Source of the DNA: Acidovorax sp. GBBC 1281 | GTDB taxonomy: Bacteria; Pseudomonadota; Gammaproteobacteria; Burkholderiales; Burkholderiaceae_C | Direction: 5' to 3' | Assembly (NCBI RefSeq): GCF_028473645.1 | Contig: NZ_CP097269.1 | Coordinates: 5,355,501 to 5,419,500, forward strand | Length of the DNA stretch: 64,000 nt | In this document: piece after piece, positions 36,608 to 50,310 of the stretch | Numbering within the stretch: the first letter of the stretch is position 1 | Layout of the letters: every line of letters begins with the position of its first letter | The notes under the pieces: generated by a model | The model's input: the letters and a program-made list of their open reading frames with translations, nothing else | Databases searched by the model: none | Told to the model about the DNA's origin: nothing | Translations under genes and position numbers: made by a program

Positions 36608-37744
36608 TCAGGGCACGGCGGTCCACTTCACCCAGTTGTCATCGGCGGCCTGGAAGTCCGCCTTCAGCGTCTTGCGCATGGCGTCGACCTCGGCCTGCGC
36701 AATGTCGGCATCCTTGACCTGCTTTCCGGTGGCCGCCGTTCGCGCCTTGGCCAGGTCGGATTTCGTCACCGCCGCGTTGCCGGCCCAGATGGCTTTCGCC
36801 GTGCCGACATTCGCCCAGTATTTGCCCTGGGACTGCAGGTCGGCCTGGTAGGCCGCTTTCCAGCGCATGTTGCTCGCGGACACCGCGTTCAGCAGCTGGG
36901 CCAGCGATCGCTGGTTGCTCACGCCCTTCTGCGCGAACGCCTGCAGATGCACCCGCTCGAAGTTCAGCGGCAGCAGCCCTTCCTTGGCGGCCAGCAGATC
37001 GCGCTCGTTCCACCAGCGGGTCGCTTCGCCAGCCTTGGCGGCTTCGAGCCCGTTGAGCCAGTCGGCATCGGTGGCGATCACCCCGTTGCCCTTGACCCAC
37101 TGGAACCGCCGAAAGCCGATGTCCGCCGCGCGGCCGAAGTTGTGGTTGCTCTCGCCGGGCCCGGCATTGGTCTGCGTCTCTGCCGCCTGCTGGGCGAAGG
37201 TGCGGCGGCGGCCCGTGGGCGTGATCCACAGGACGATCTTGTGGGTGTCGTACATCTGCTGCACCAGGTTGGACAGCTTGGCGCGAAAGGTGGGCTCGTA
37301 CTCCGCATCGCTGGCGATCGCCGCCTTGCTGGTGGCCGCATCCTTGGCATCGGCCGCGATGTACACCGTCTTGGAGCCGGGGGAAGAGCGCATCGCCTGG
37401 TGCGTGGCCGGCAGCATGGCATTGATTTTTTGCAACGTCGCGCTGCCAGGGGCGACCAGACCCAGTGTCTCCTGGGCTCCGCCCGCCGCAGCCGGCACGG
37501 GTGGTACGGCCGCAGGCCCTTTCGCTGCAGCGGCCTTGGCGACCGGGCTCTGCGCCAGCTTCTGGTCGATCTGAAAGCGTTCGATCGCCGCGCGGGTCTG
37601 CCCACCGTAGCTGCCGTCGTAGTCCACGCTGAGGTAGGGCGCATTCTTGGCGTCCTTGATGACCCGCAGCATGGCTTGCAGAAGTGCCACGTCGTGGCCC
37701 TGGTTCTTGGCGCCTTCTCCGACGCTGTCCTTGATGTCCGGCAT
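36608..37744 (-). CDS. Peptidoglycan-binding M15-like peptidase without signal peptide (possible secreted effector)
   Basis: 378 residues from MPDIKDSVGEGAKN (ATG 37744, GAGGGAG ribosome binding site). N-terminal about 75 residues form a PG_binding_1 domain (VALLQAMLRVIKD, YDGSYGGQTRAAIERFQ). An Ala/Pro linker follows. The C-terminal half has the M15 D-Ala-D-Ala peptidase zinc motif: His201 and Asp208 in SNHNFGRAADIGF and His266 in FERVHLQAF. There is no signal peptide, so a cell-wall target would need a specialised secretion route or lysis. The preceding gene encodes a periplasmic protein, recalling type VI secretion effector/immunity pairs (inference). A phage-type endolysin is the alternative. 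Confidence 0.75.
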   Translation of the reverse strand: MPDIKDSVGEGAKNQGHDVALLQAMLRVIKDAKNAPYLSVDYDGSYGGQTRAAIERFQIDQKLAQSPVAKAAAAKGPAAVPPVPAAAGGAQETLGLVAPGSATLQKINAMLPATHQAMRSSPGSKTVYIAADAKDAATSKAAIASDAEYEPTFRAKLSNLVQQMYDTHKIVLWITPTGRRRTFAQQAAETQTNAGPGESNHNFGRAADIGFRRFQWVKGNGVIATDADWLNGLEAAKAGEATRWWNERDLLAAKEGLLPLNFERVHLQAFAQKGVSNQRSLAQLLNAVSASNMRWKAAYQADLQSQGKYWANVGTAKAIWAGNAAVTKSDLAKARTAATGKQVKDADIAQAEVDAMRKTLKADFQAADDNWVKWTAVP

Positions 37745-37772
37745 GGTGCTCCCTCGGTGCGATGGTTCGGGC

Positions 37773-38822
37773 TTACGGGTTGGAGGATGAACGCGGCGAC
37801 AGGCGACTGAGCAGATGCTGCCGTGCCTGCAGGCCTGGCTGGCACTGCCCCAGGCGCGCCGCCTCCGCATGGGCCTGCTCGGGTGCCACCGCCAGTGCGA
37901 TCAGCGCGTAGCGGTGGGGCACCCGCCCTTTGCCAGGCCAGGTGTCCACCACGCCATATCCCGCGAAACAGGCCGACGCGGCGCGTGCAGCGCGGGCCGC
38001 ACGGACGGTGGGATACGAACCCGCCACCACCGCTTGCACGGCGGCCAGAGACGGTTCTTCGGAAAACACCTGCCGTTTGGCGTTCCACGCCAGGCGCCGG
38101 GCGGACACCTTGTCGGCCGCATCGTCATCGGGGGAAAAGAACACGGAAAGGTACATGGGCGCATGGCCTGGCGTGGCGATGACCTGGGACACGTAGGGCC
38201 CCTGAGGTTCGCTGCGCGACCAGGCCGTCTTGAGAGCGCCCTGCGAAGTCACGTACAGCGCGTGGCGGCGCTTGGGGTGGTCGAACCCGGCCATCTGCGT
38301 GACTAGCAAGGCGCGCGCACCAGAGGGCTTGCCCGGCTCCACCGGCACGGCGCTGGCCGACGCGGTGACCGTGCTTTCCTCTTCCCCCGTCGACCAGACG
38401 CGGGACGCGGCGGTGTTGGCCAGAAACGGGCCGGTTCCCGGCTGCGGGGCGTCCAGCGGCTGCGCGGGCGCTGCAGAGGCAGGCCACTCCAGCGCCGTGG
38501 CCCCCAGTACCGACACACCCGCACCGCCTTCGGCCAGCGGCTCCCCGACCCCGGACAGCAGGCGAACCTCGAAAGCACAGGCCGCATCCTTGCATGCGGC
38601 AAGGGAAAGCTCGTAGCCCTGCCGCACCCCAGGCACCGGCTGGCCATTCACCGGGAAAGACTCCAGCACCTGGCGGGAGGAAGGAACGTCTTGCTGTGCG
38701 GAGGCGGCATTGGCCACTCCTGCCAGCAACAGGAAGGACGCCAGCACCCCCAGCGCCCGGGTGGCGGCGGGCACGCCAACCGACGGGCAGGCACTGCGAC
38801 ATGACGATGAGGGGGAAACCAT
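37773..38822 (-). CDS. Exported hypothetical protein, possible immunity partner of the peptidase
   Basis: 349 residues. ATG 38822 has AGGCGG at the right distance; ATG 38828 is two codons upstream. Signal peptide: TRALGVLASFLLLAGVANA, cleavage before ASAQQD. The mature protein has two Cys pairs (AACKDAACAF; CFAGYG...QCQPG) and no recognised domain. It ends 28 bp before the signal-less peptidase gene on the same strand. A periplasmic location is where an immunity protein against a wall hydrolase would act, but no direct evidence shows binding. Confidence 0.7.
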   Translation of the reverse strand: MVSPSSSCRSACPSVGVPAATRALGVLASFLLLAGVANAASAQQDVPSSRQVLESFPVNGQPVPGVRQGYELSLAACKDAACAFEVRLLSGVGEPLAEGGAGVSVLGATALEWPASAAPAQPLDAPQPGTGPFLANTAASRVWSTGEEESTVTASASAVPVEPGKPSGARALLVTQMAGFDHPKRRHALYVTSQGALKTAWSRSEPQGPYVSQVIATPGHAPMYLSVFFSPDDDAADKVSARRLAWNAKRQVFSEEPSLAAVQAVVAGSYPTVRAARAARAASACFAGYGVVDTWPGKGRVPHRYALIALAVAPEQAHAEAARLGQCQPGLQARQHLLSRLSPRSSSNP

Positions 38823-39045
38823 GGACATCCGCCTAGAAAAAGAAGGAAACACGGTGCGCTGGTCCCAAGGAAGGACAGGCAAAGCATGCGCGCGCCAGGC
38901 CATGCGCTTCGGGCAAGACCGGGGGCCATGGCAACGCCCGGCGCAGCGTTCGAGAGCGAACGCCGGCGGATGGTACCGGGCGCGTTACACCTGATCCAGT
39001 CTTCTTACGAGCTGAATCAATTAAGGCCGCGGTGTCAGGCGGGTG

Positions 39046-40920
<1,875 letters not shown>

Positions 40921-40932
40921 AATCGAATACTC

Positions 40933-40985
40933 TCTTTTTGATAGCAGATCGCCCTAGTGGAATATGCACTAGAGGCCGATTGGAC
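40933..40985 (+). repeat. Intergenic repeat, copy 4
   Basis: Reads TTTTTGATAGCAGATCGCCC, then CTAGTGGAATATGCACTAGAGG and CCGATTGGA. CTAGTG and CACTAG form a hairpin. It sits immediately upstream of recQ, in its probable promoter or leader, showing that the family is not tied to the AT-rich cassette. Confidence 0.75.
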
Positions 40986-41200
40986 AGAAATTTCCCGGCC
41001 CCGCCGCGCCGGGCGGCCCACCAGGAAAGGCGCTTATTGTGCGCCGGCCCCGCGCCCCCGCCATCGGCCGGCGGCCCCCAACGATTCGCAACGCGAATGG
41101 ATCGCTCCGATTATTCAATTGGACGCGAATCGCTGCGCCGGACAAGATGCCTTCAGCCCCGGCACAGGGGCATGGCCTACCGACCCAGGAGACAAACGAC
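40986..41200. promoter_or_regulatory. recQ / solute-binding-protein divergent region with inverted repeat
   Basis: ATTCGCAACGCGAAT (41084-41098) is a near-perfect palindrome, and a related ACGCGAATCGC recurs at 41123-41133. The LysR gene at the end of the operon (45223) could bind here (inference). No clear -35/-10 boxes were identified. Confidence 0.35.
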
Positions 41201-42172
41201 ATGAAGCACCTCATCCCGGCCCTGCTGGCAGCCTGCGGCCTGGCCGCCGCCGTGGCGCCCGCACGGGCCCAGCAGCCGCCGTACCCCAACGCCCCCATCA
41301 CCCTGATCGTGCCGTTCGCGGCCGGCAGCGGCACGGACTCGGTCGCGCGCACGGTGGGACAAAAGCTCGCCGAGCGCCTGAAGCAGCCGGTGCTGGTGGA
41401 CAACAAGCCCGGCGCCAACGCGCAGGTGGCCGCGCAGATCGCGGCCAAGGCCAAGCCGGACGGCTACACGCTGTTCATGACGACCAACACGTCGCACTCG
41501 GCCAACCCGGCGCTCTACAGCCACCTGAAGTACGACCCCATCAAGGACTTCACGCCCGTGGCGCGGGTGGGCGAGCTGCCCTTCGCGCTGGCGGTGCACC
41601 CCGGCGTGCCGGCGAAGACGCTGGCCGAACTGATCGACTACGCGCGCGCCAACCCGGGCAAGCTGAGCTACGCCACGCCCAACAGCACCTCGCTGGTGGC
41701 GATGGAGAGCATCAAGCACATCGCCCAGGTCGATGTGCTGAGCATCCCCTACAAGTCCAGCCCCCAGGCCATGACGGACCTGGTGGGCGGGCAGGTGCAG
41801 GTTTACGTGGCCGACCTGGGTTCGGGCAAGAGCATGCTCACCAGCGACAAGGTGCGCACGCTGGGCATCACCACCACGCAGCCCTCGCCCCTGCTGCCGG
41901 GCGTGCCGCCGATCGGGCAGACGGTGAAGGGCTTCGACCTCACGTCCTGGAACGGCATCTTCGGGCCGGCCGGCATGCCGCCGGCCATCGTGAACCGCCT
42001 GAACACGGAGCTGCAGGCCGTGCTGGCCGAAAAGGACACGCAGGACAAGCTCGCGCAGATCGGCTTCCAGGTGTGGCCCAGCAAGACGCCGCAGGAATTC
42101 GCGACCTACGTGGCCGACCAGCTGGCCCACTGGCGCACGCTGATCCAGCAGGCCCGCATCCAGCCCGAATGA
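41201..42172 (+). CDS. Tripartite tricarboxylate transporter substrate-binding protein (TctC/Bug family)
   Basis: 323 residues. Signal peptide MKHLIPALLAACGLAAAVAPARA, then YPNAPITLIVPFAAGSGTDS, the Bug-family opening strand and carboxylate-binding loop. DNKPGANAQVAAQIAAKAKPDGYTL and SYATPNSTS are also typical. A GGAGA ribosome binding site precedes the ATG. No membrane TctA/B genes follow, so it may be an orphan sensor or shares membrane partners. Placed before a CoA-transferase and an acyl-CoA dehydrogenase, it probably collects an organic acid for that pathway. Confidence 0.88.
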   Translation: MKHLIPALLAACGLAAAVAPARAQQPPYPNAPITLIVPFAAGSGTDSVARTVGQKLAERLKQPVLVDNKPGANAQVAAQIAAKAKPDGYTLFMTTNTSHSANPALYSHLKYDPIKDFTPVARVGELPFALAVHPGVPAKTLAELIDYARANPGKLSYATPNSTSLVAMESIKHIAQVDVLSIPYKSSPQAMTDLVGGQVQVYVADLGSGKSMLTSDKVRTLGITTTQPSPLLPGVPPIGQTVKGFDLTSWNGIFGPAGMPPAIVNRLNTELQAVLAEKDTQDKLAQIGFQVWPSKTPQEFATYVADQLAHWRTLIQQARIQPE

Positions 42173-42201
42173 ACGACATCCCCCTGAGCGGTGTTGCCGC
42201 T

Positions 42202-42243
42202 TCCCCCTTGCTCTCGCATCGCTGCGCGCTGCGGGAAGGGGGA
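42202..42243. repeat. Intergenic stem-loop element
   Basis: TCCCCCTT (42202-42209) pairs perfectly with AAGGGGGA (42236-42243) over a GC-rich loop; a low-complexity GC block (GACGACGCCAGCGCGGCGGG) follows. From memory this resembles a dispersed element in Acidovorax-like genomes, which I cannot verify here. A short frame starting at 42169 crosses it and is judged spurious. Confidence 0.5.
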
Positions 42244-42343
42244 CGACGCCAGCGCGGCGGGGCGGCCCTTGCGCGGCGTCTGCTCGCGCGGGCCGCACCG
42301 GTGGCACCGGCCGCTGCCCCTGTCAGACGTTCTGGAGAATGGC

Positions 42344-43597
42344 ATGACCGACAACACGCATAGCACTTCACGCACCGGCCCCCTGGCGGGCGTGCGGATC
42401 CTGGACCTGACCTCGGTCATCATGGGCCCGTTCGCCACGCAGATCCTCGCCCAGCTGGGCGCGGAGGTCATCAAGGTGGAGACGCCCGACGGCGACAACA
42501 TGCGCCATGTGGGCCCCATGCGCCACCCCGGCATGGGCCACATCTTCCTGCATGCCAACGCGGGCAAGCGCAGCATCGCGCTGGACCTCAAGCACCCGGA
42601 GGGCCGCGAGGCCGCGCTGCGGCTGGCCGAGCGCTGCGACGTGCTCATCAGCAACGTGCGCCCGCAGGCCCTGGCGCGGCTGGGCCTGGACCCGGCCAGC
42701 GTGGCCGCGCGCAACCCGCGCCTCATCCACGTGAGCTGCTGCGGCTTCGACCAGGAAGGCCCCGACGCGGCCCGCCCCGCCTACGACGACCTGATCCAGG
42801 GCGCCACCGGCATCCCGTGGCTCATGCAGCGCTACGGCGCGCCCGAGCCGGCCTATGCGCCGACCACGCTGTCGGACCGCGTGACCGGGCTGCATGCGGT
42901 GTACGCGGTGACGGCGGCGCTCTATGCCCGCGAAAAGACGGGCCAGGGCCAGGCCATCGTCGTGCCCATGTTCGAGGCCATGGCGCAATTCATCCTGGGC
43001 GACCACATGGCGGGCCTGACCTTCGAGCCGCCGCAGGGCGAGGCCGGCTACGCCCGGCTGCTGACCACGCACCGCAAGCCCTATGCAACCGCCGACGGCA
43101 TGCTCTGCGTGCTGATCTACAACGACAAGCACTGGCGCAGCTTCTTCGCAGCCATCGGCGAGATCGGCGAAGCGCAGGGCCTGGCGCAGGACCCGCGCTT
43201 TGCCACGCACGGCGCCCGCGCGGCGAACATCGATACCGTCTATGCCGAGGTGGCGCGCATCCTGCGCACCCGCACCACGGCCCAGTGGCAGGCGCTGCTG
43301 GATGCCGCCGACGTGCCGCACATGCCGATGAACTCGCCGGCCGACCTGCTCACCAACCCGCAGTTGCGCGCCACGGGCTTCCTGCACGACAGCGTGCACC
43401 CCACCGAGGGGCCCATGCACGCCATGGCCCATCCCACGCGCTGGTCGGCCACTCCGCCGCCCCGCACCCTGTCGCCCGCGCCGCAACTGGGCGAACACAC
43501 CCGCGCCCTGCTGGCCGAGGCCGGCTACACCCCCACCCAGATCGACGGCCTGCTCGCGCAAAACGCCTGCCACGCCGCCACCGGAGAACCCGCATGA
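42344..43597 (+). CDS. CaiB/BaiF-family (class III) CoA transferase
   Basis: 417 residues from MTDNTHSTSRTGPLAGVRIL; ATG 42344 has a GGAGAA ribosome binding site. Class III signatures: LDLTSVIMGPFATQILAQLGAEVIK, the catalytic Asp in PAYDDLIQGATG, and GQGQAIVVPMFEAMAQF. It transfers CoA between acyl-CoA and a free carboxylic acid, activating the substrate for the acyl-CoA dehydrogenase encoded two genes later. Its stop overlaps the cupin start (ATGA). Confidence 0.9.
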   Translation: MTDNTHSTSRTGPLAGVRILDLTSVIMGPFATQILAQLGAEVIKVETPDGDNMRHVGPMRHPGMGHIFLHANAGKRSIALDLKHPEGREAALRLAERCDVLISNVRPQALARLGLDPASVAARNPRLIHVSCCGFDQEGPDAARPAYDDLIQGATGIPWLMQRYGAPEPAYAPTTLSDRVTGLHAVYAVTAALYAREKTGQGQAIVVPMFEAMAQFILGDHMAGLTFEPPQGEAGYARLLTTHRKPYATADGMLCVLIYNDKHWRSFFAAIGEIGEAQGLAQDPRFATHGARAANIDTVYAEVARILRTRTTAQWQALLDAADVPHMPMNSPADLLTNPQLRATGFLHDSVHPTEGPMHAMAHPTRWSATPPPRTLSPAPQLGEHTRALLAEAGYTPTQIDGLLAQNACHAATGEPA

Positions 43598-44010
43598 CCC
43601 TCGCCACCACCACCACCACCACCACCGCGCCCCGGTACCGCGTGCGCGCCGCCCAGGTGCCCAGCTACCAGCCCGCCAACCACCACCACACGCACAACCA
43701 GCGCCTGATCGGCCCCGAGACGGTGGGCGCGCAGCAGATGGAGGTGCTGCTGGGCACGCTGCACAAGGGCGGCGGCGCCCTGCCCCACGCCCATCCGGGC
43801 ATCGAGCAGTCGTGCTATCTGCTCGAAGGCACGGCCCGCGCCGAAGTGGCGGGCGAAGCCTTCGACATGGTGCCGGGCGACATGTGCTTCTTTCCGGCCG
43901 ACCAGATGCATGTCTTAACCGTGACCAGCGACACCCCCGTGAAGCTGCTGGTGATCTACAGCCCGCCCTACGGCGAGTCGCCTGACAAGGTGATCCGGCC
44001 CGCCCCATGA
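43594..44010 (+). CDS. Small cupin-domain protein
   Basis: 138 residues. Single cupin barrel with metal ligands in LPHAHPGIEQSCYLLEG and DQMHVLTVTSD. The N-terminus has seven threonines encoded by seven ACC triplets (43606-43626) and a His-rich NHHHTHN. It overlaps both neighbours by ATGA, so it belongs to the operon. Probable metal-dependent isomerase, dioxygenase or sugar/acid-binding role; not assigned. Confidence 0.82.
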   Translation: MTLATTTTTTTAPRYRVRAAQVPSYQPANHHHTHNQRLIGPETVGAQQMEVLLGTLHKGGGALPHAHPGIEQSCYLLEGTARAEVAGEAFDMVPGDMCFFPADQMHVLTVTSDTPVKLLVIYSPPYGESPDKVIRPAP

Positions 44011-45170
44011 ACTTCGACCTCTCTCCCGAACACGCCCAGATCCGGGACGCGATCGAGCGGGTGTGCGCCCCGTTCGATGCCGACTACTGGCTGCGCCGCG
44101 ACCGCGAAGGCGGCTTTCCGGAGGACTTCCACCGCGCGCTGGCCGACGCCGGCTGGCTGGGCATCGCCATGCCCGAGGCCTACGGCGGCGCCGGCCTGGG
44201 GATCCGCGAGGCCGCGCTGATGATGCACACGATCTCGGCCACCGGCGCGGGGCTGTCCGGCGCCTCGGCGGTGCACATGAACATCTTCGGCCTGCACCCG
44301 GTGGTGGTGTTCGGCACCGAAGCGCAGAAGGCGCGCTGGCTGCCGCCGCTGATCGCGGGCCGCGAGAAGGCCTGCTTCGGCGTCACCGAACCCAACACCG
44401 GGCTGAACACGCTCCAGCTCAAGACCCGCGCGTTGCGGGAGGGCGACCATTACGTGGTGCACGGCCAGAAGGTCTGGATCAGCACCGCGCAGGTGGCCAA
44501 CAAGATCCTGCTGCTGGCGCGCACCACGCCGGTGGAGCAATGCCGCGGCACCGAGGGCCTGAGCCTGTTCTACACCGACCTGGACCGCAGCACCGTCGAG
44601 GTGCGCGAGATCGACAAGCTGGGGCGCAAATGCGTGGATTCGAACCAGGTGTTCATCGACGGCCTGCGCATTCCGGTGGAAGACCGCGTGGGCGAGGAAG
44701 GCCAGGGCTTCCAGTACATCCTGCACGGCCTGAACCCCGAGCGCATCCTGATCGCCAGCGAGGCCGTGGGCCTGGGCCGCGCGGCGCTGGCGCGCGCCGC
44801 AGGCTATGCCAGGGAGCGCGAGGTGTTCGGCCGCCCCATCGGCCAGAACCAGGGCATCCAGCACCCGCTGGCCCTGTCGTGGATGGAGCTGGAGGCCGCG
44901 CACCTCATGGTGCAGAAAGCCGCATGGCTGTACGACCAGCACCTGCCGTGCGCGGCAGAGGCCAACGCCGCCAAGTACCTGGCGGCCGAGGCCGGCTACC
45001 ACGCCTGCGAGCGCGCCATCTTCACCCACGGCGGCATGGGCTACGCCAAGGAATACCACGTGGAGCGCTACCTGCGCGAGTCGTGGATACCACGCCTGGC
45101 GCCGGTGAGCCCGCAGCTCATCCTGTGCTTCATCGCCGAGAAGGTGCTGGGCCTGCCGAAATCCTATTGA
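44007..45170 (+). CDS. Acyl-CoA dehydrogenase
   Basis: 387 residues. FAD-binding and catalytic landmarks: ACFGVTEPNTGLNTLQLKT, HYVVHGQKVWIST, the R-F-G-type RPIGQNQGIQHPLA, and GGMGYAKEYHVERYLRE near the end. The flavoenzyme alpha,beta-dehydrogenates an acyl-CoA. The ATG overlaps the cupin stop. With the CoA transferase upstream it forms an activation/oxidation pair for an unidentified acid. Confidence 0.92.
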   Translation: MNFDLSPEHAQIRDAIERVCAPFDADYWLRRDREGGFPEDFHRALADAGWLGIAMPEAYGGAGLGIREAALMMHTISATGAGLSGASAVHMNIFGLHPVVVFGTEAQKARWLPPLIAGREKACFGVTEPNTGLNTLQLKTRALREGDHYVVHGQKVWISTAQVANKILLLARTTPVEQCRGTEGLSLFYTDLDRSTVEVREIDKLGRKCVDSNQVFIDGLRIPVEDRVGEEGQGFQYILHGLNPERILIASEAVGLGRAALARAAGYAREREVFGRPIGQNQGIQHPLALSWMELEAAHLMVQKAAWLYDQHLPCAAEANAAKYLAAEAGYHACERAIFTHGGMGYAKEYHVERYLRESWIPRLAPVSPQLILCFIAEKVLGLPKSY

Positions 45171-45222
45171 ACGGCCGCAAGCCGGTGCCGGCGCTGCGGG
45201 CCGCGCTGGCATCATCGCCGCC

Positions 45223-46104
45223 ATGAAACTGCACCTCCTGCGCTACTTCGCCGTGCTGGCCGAGGAACTGCACTTCGGCCGGGCCGCCGAGCGGCTGGCC
45301 ATCACGCAGCCGCCGCTCAGCTCGGGCATCAAGGCGCTGGAGGATGAACTGGGCGTGCGGCTGTTCGAGCGCACCAGCAAGCAGGTGGCGCTCACGCCCG
45401 CCGGCCACGCCTACCTCGCCGAAGTGCGCGTGGCGCTCGACCGTGTGGCCCGCGCCGGCGAGACGGCCCGCGCCGTGGCCGCGGGGCAGCGCGGCCGGCT
45501 GGACATCGGCTTCACCGGCTCCATGGTGTACCGCGACATGCCCGCCATCGTGCGCGCCTTCGGCGAGCGCGCGCCGGGCATCGAGGTCAACCTGCGCGAG
45601 ATGTCCTCGGGCGAGCAGCTCGAAGCCCTGCTGCACCGGCAGTTGCATGCCGGCTTCATCAATGCCAGCGTCGTGCCCGCGCCCCTGCGCAGCCTGCCGC
45701 TGGCCGAGGACCATTTCGTGGCCTGCCTGCCGCAGGACCACACCCTGGCGGGCCAGGCGGAAGTCGACCTGCGAAGCCTCGCCGACGAGACCTTCGTGAT
45801 GTTCGCGCGCGACGTGGCGCCGGCCAACCACGACAACGTCATCGCCCTCTTCCACCGTGCCGGCATCCACCCCCACACGCGCCATGCCACCCGGCAGTGG
45901 CTCACCGTGGTGGCACTGGTGGCCATGCGCATGGGCGTGGCCCTGGTGCCGGCCTCGATGGCGCAAGCGGCCGTCCAGGGCGTGCGGTTCGTGCCGATTG
46001 CCCACCTGGAGCATCCGACCGTCGGGGTCCTGGCGTGGCATGGCGACGCGTTGACCCCGGTGCTGCAGACTTTCCTCGACGTGGCCGGGCACGGCAAGGG
46101 TTGA
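45223..46104 (+). CDS. LysR-family regulator of the CoA-linked operon
   Basis: 293 residues. [28 protein letters not shown], the BenM/CatM-type opening. The effector domain has [17 protein letters not shown]. It lies 52 bp after the acyl-CoA dehydrogenase on the same strand and so is probably co-transcribed and autoregulatory; candidate operators are at 41084-41133. Confidence 0.87.
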   Translation: MKLHLLRYFAVLAEELHFGRAAERLAITQPPLSSGIKALEDELGVRLFERTSKQVALTPAGHAYLAEVRVALDRVARAGETARAVAAGQRGRLDIGFTGSMVYRDMPAIVRAFGERAPGIEVNLREMSSGEQLEALLHRQLHAGFINASVVPAPLRSLPLAEDHFVACLPQDHTLAGQAEVDLRSLADETFVMFARDVAPANHDNVIALFHRAGIHPHTRHATRQWLTVVALVAMRMGVALVPASMAQAAVQGVRFVPIAHLEHPTVGVLAWHGDALTPVLQTFLDVAGHGKG

Positions 46105-46126
46105 CGCGGCTTCCTACAATCGGGGG

Positions 46127-47191
<1,065 letters not shown>

Positions 47192-47328
47192 TCCCAATGG
47201 GGCCGGATCGGCCCCATTCGAAGCCCCTGGCCCCGGCACGGGCCGCGGCCACCACCGGGCGATGCAAGACACGCCGCTTTCCTACCGGGCGGCCGCGTGT
47301 TCGCCCTTACTCACTCCGATGGGCTACC

Positions 47329-48770
47329 GTGCGGTCTTTGCGCATCCAACTGCTTCTTTTCTGGGCCTTTCTGCTGGCCGCCTGTGCCCTGGTCGCGGCC
47401 ATCATCGTGGTGCTCTACCAGACGGGCTCGGGCGCCCAGGTGGCGTCCAGCCGGGCACGCGCCACGCAGGCCTGCGAGGACATCGCCACGCGCTACGCCA
47501 AGTCAGTGCCCACCGTGCCGGCCGACAGCCCCCAGACCGACCTGCTGCGCGTGCTGCTGCACGTGGTGCTGCTGGAAGTGCCGCAGGTGGAAGGCGGCGT
47601 GTGGCGCGCCGGCAGCGGCATGCTGGCCTACGCCTACCCCACCTATGAAGGCAGCGGCGTCAAGATCGACGTGCCGGCCGCCGAGCAGCCGCTCATCGTC
47701 GAGTCGGCCAAGCAGGCCGGCAGCACCGGCCAGCCCATCGTGAACCTGGTGCGCGGCAGCCGCGAGGTGCTGGTGGTCGCGGCCTGCCCCCTGGCCGCGC
47801 ACCCCGGCACCGCGGTGTGGACCATGACGCGCGCCCACGCCGGCGCCATCGCCGCACAGGACACCCTGCGCACCGGCATCGCGGTGCTGGCACTGCTGGT
47901 GGTGGGATCGGGTGCCTGGCTGGGCTGGATGCTGCTGCGCGGCCTGCGCCAGGTGCGGCGCCTGGAAGGCGCGCTGGCGCAGGCCCAGGGCGACGCCGTG
48001 CCGCACCTGGAGCGCACCGGCATCCGCGAGCTGGACCGCATCGTCGACGGCTTCAACGCGTTCGGCACCCGCCTGGAAGACGCCCGGGCACGGCTGAAGG
48101 AGGCCCTGGCCCAGCGCCACCGCGACCTGCGCCTGACCGCCCTGGGCCGCATGACGGCCTCGGTCGCGCACGAGATCCGCAACCCCATTGCCGCCATGCG
48201 CCTGAAGGCGGACAACGCCCTGGCCGCGCCGCCGGCCCGCCATGCCGACGCGCTGGCGTCCATCGTCACGCAGATCGACCGGCTGGAGGGCCTGGTGCAA
48301 AGCCTGCTCTCGCTGGTGCAGCCGCTCAATCTCTACCCCCGCACCGTACCGCTCGGCCCCTGGCTGCAGGAACGGCTGGACACCGCCCGTCCGGGCTCGC
48401 AAGCCCGTGGCGTGCGGCTGGCGCTGCGCGGCGAGGCGCCCGCCGACGCCGTGTTCGACCCCGTGCACGCGGCACGCGCCATCGACAACCTGCTGGACAA
48501 CGCCGTGCGCCATGCGCCGGCCGGCGGCGAGGCCGTGCTGTCGGCGCAGGTGGATGCGGCGCGCACCCTGTGCACGCTGACGGTGGAGGACGACGGCCCC
48601 GGCGTGCCCGAAGACCTGCGGGCGCAACTGTTCGAGCCCTTCGCCACCGGCCGCGCCGACGGCAACGGCCTGGGGCTGGCCCTGGCGCGCGAAGTGGCGC
48701 TGGCCCATGGCGGCGACCTGCACTACGCGCCCCGCGAGGGCGGCGGCGCCCGTTTCATCCTGGAGCTGCC

Positions 48771-48786
<16 letters not shown>
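47329..48786 (+). CDS. Membrane sensor histidine kinase
   Basis: 485 residues from GTG 47329, which places the first membrane span at residues 4-30 (RIQLLLFWAFLLAACALVAA). A periplasmic region of about 150 residues and a second span (IAVLALLVVGSGAWLGWML) follow, then HAMP, HisKA with His281 in SVAHEIRNPIAAM, and HATPase (DNLLDNAVRHAP, DGNGLGLALAREV). The NtrB-like H-box with HEIRNP fits its NtrC-type partner. The gene overlaps the regulator by 16 nt. Confidence 0.88.
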
Positions 48787-50159
<1,373 letters not shown>

Positions 50160-50166
50160 CCGCCGG

Positions 50167-50194
50167 CCTGTCGCAAAAGCAGACAACCTGTCGC
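50167..50194. promoter_or_regulatory. Candidate enhancer sites for the NtrC-type regulator
   Basis: CCTGTCGC occurs twice (50167-50174 and 50187-50194), spaced 20 bp or about two helical turns, centred about 80 bp upstream of the sigma-54 promoter. TGTC...GACA half-sites (50169-50185) overlap. Position and spacing suit activator binding (inference). Confidence 0.4.
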
Positions 50195-50257
50195 CGTTCC
50201 ACCCACTGCGCGTGGTCACCATCGCACGTAAGTGATTGATTCATAAGGAATTCAGCC

Positions 50258-50274
50258 TTGGCACGCGTCTTGAG
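50258..50274 (+). promoter_or_regulatory. Near-consensus sigma-54 promoter
   Basis: TTGGCACG-CGTC-TTGAG matches the -24/-12 consensus TGGCACG-N4-TTGCW at all but one conserved position (TTGA instead of TTGC). It lies 37 bp upstream of the ATG at 50311, directly downstream of an NtrC-type activator gene. Confidence 0.65.
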
Positions 50275-50310
50275 TGAGAAAGTGCACCACCACTCGAAAG
50301 GATGACTTTC

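Noticed and set aside
42169..42363. Short frame overlapping the solute-binding-protein stop by ATGA
   Set aside because: It runs through a hairpin element and low-complexity GC sequence and has no recognisable protein features.
43606..43626. Seven ACC triplets as a phase-variation tract
   Set aside because: Triplet changes keep frame, so they alter only the Thr count and cannot switch the gene off.
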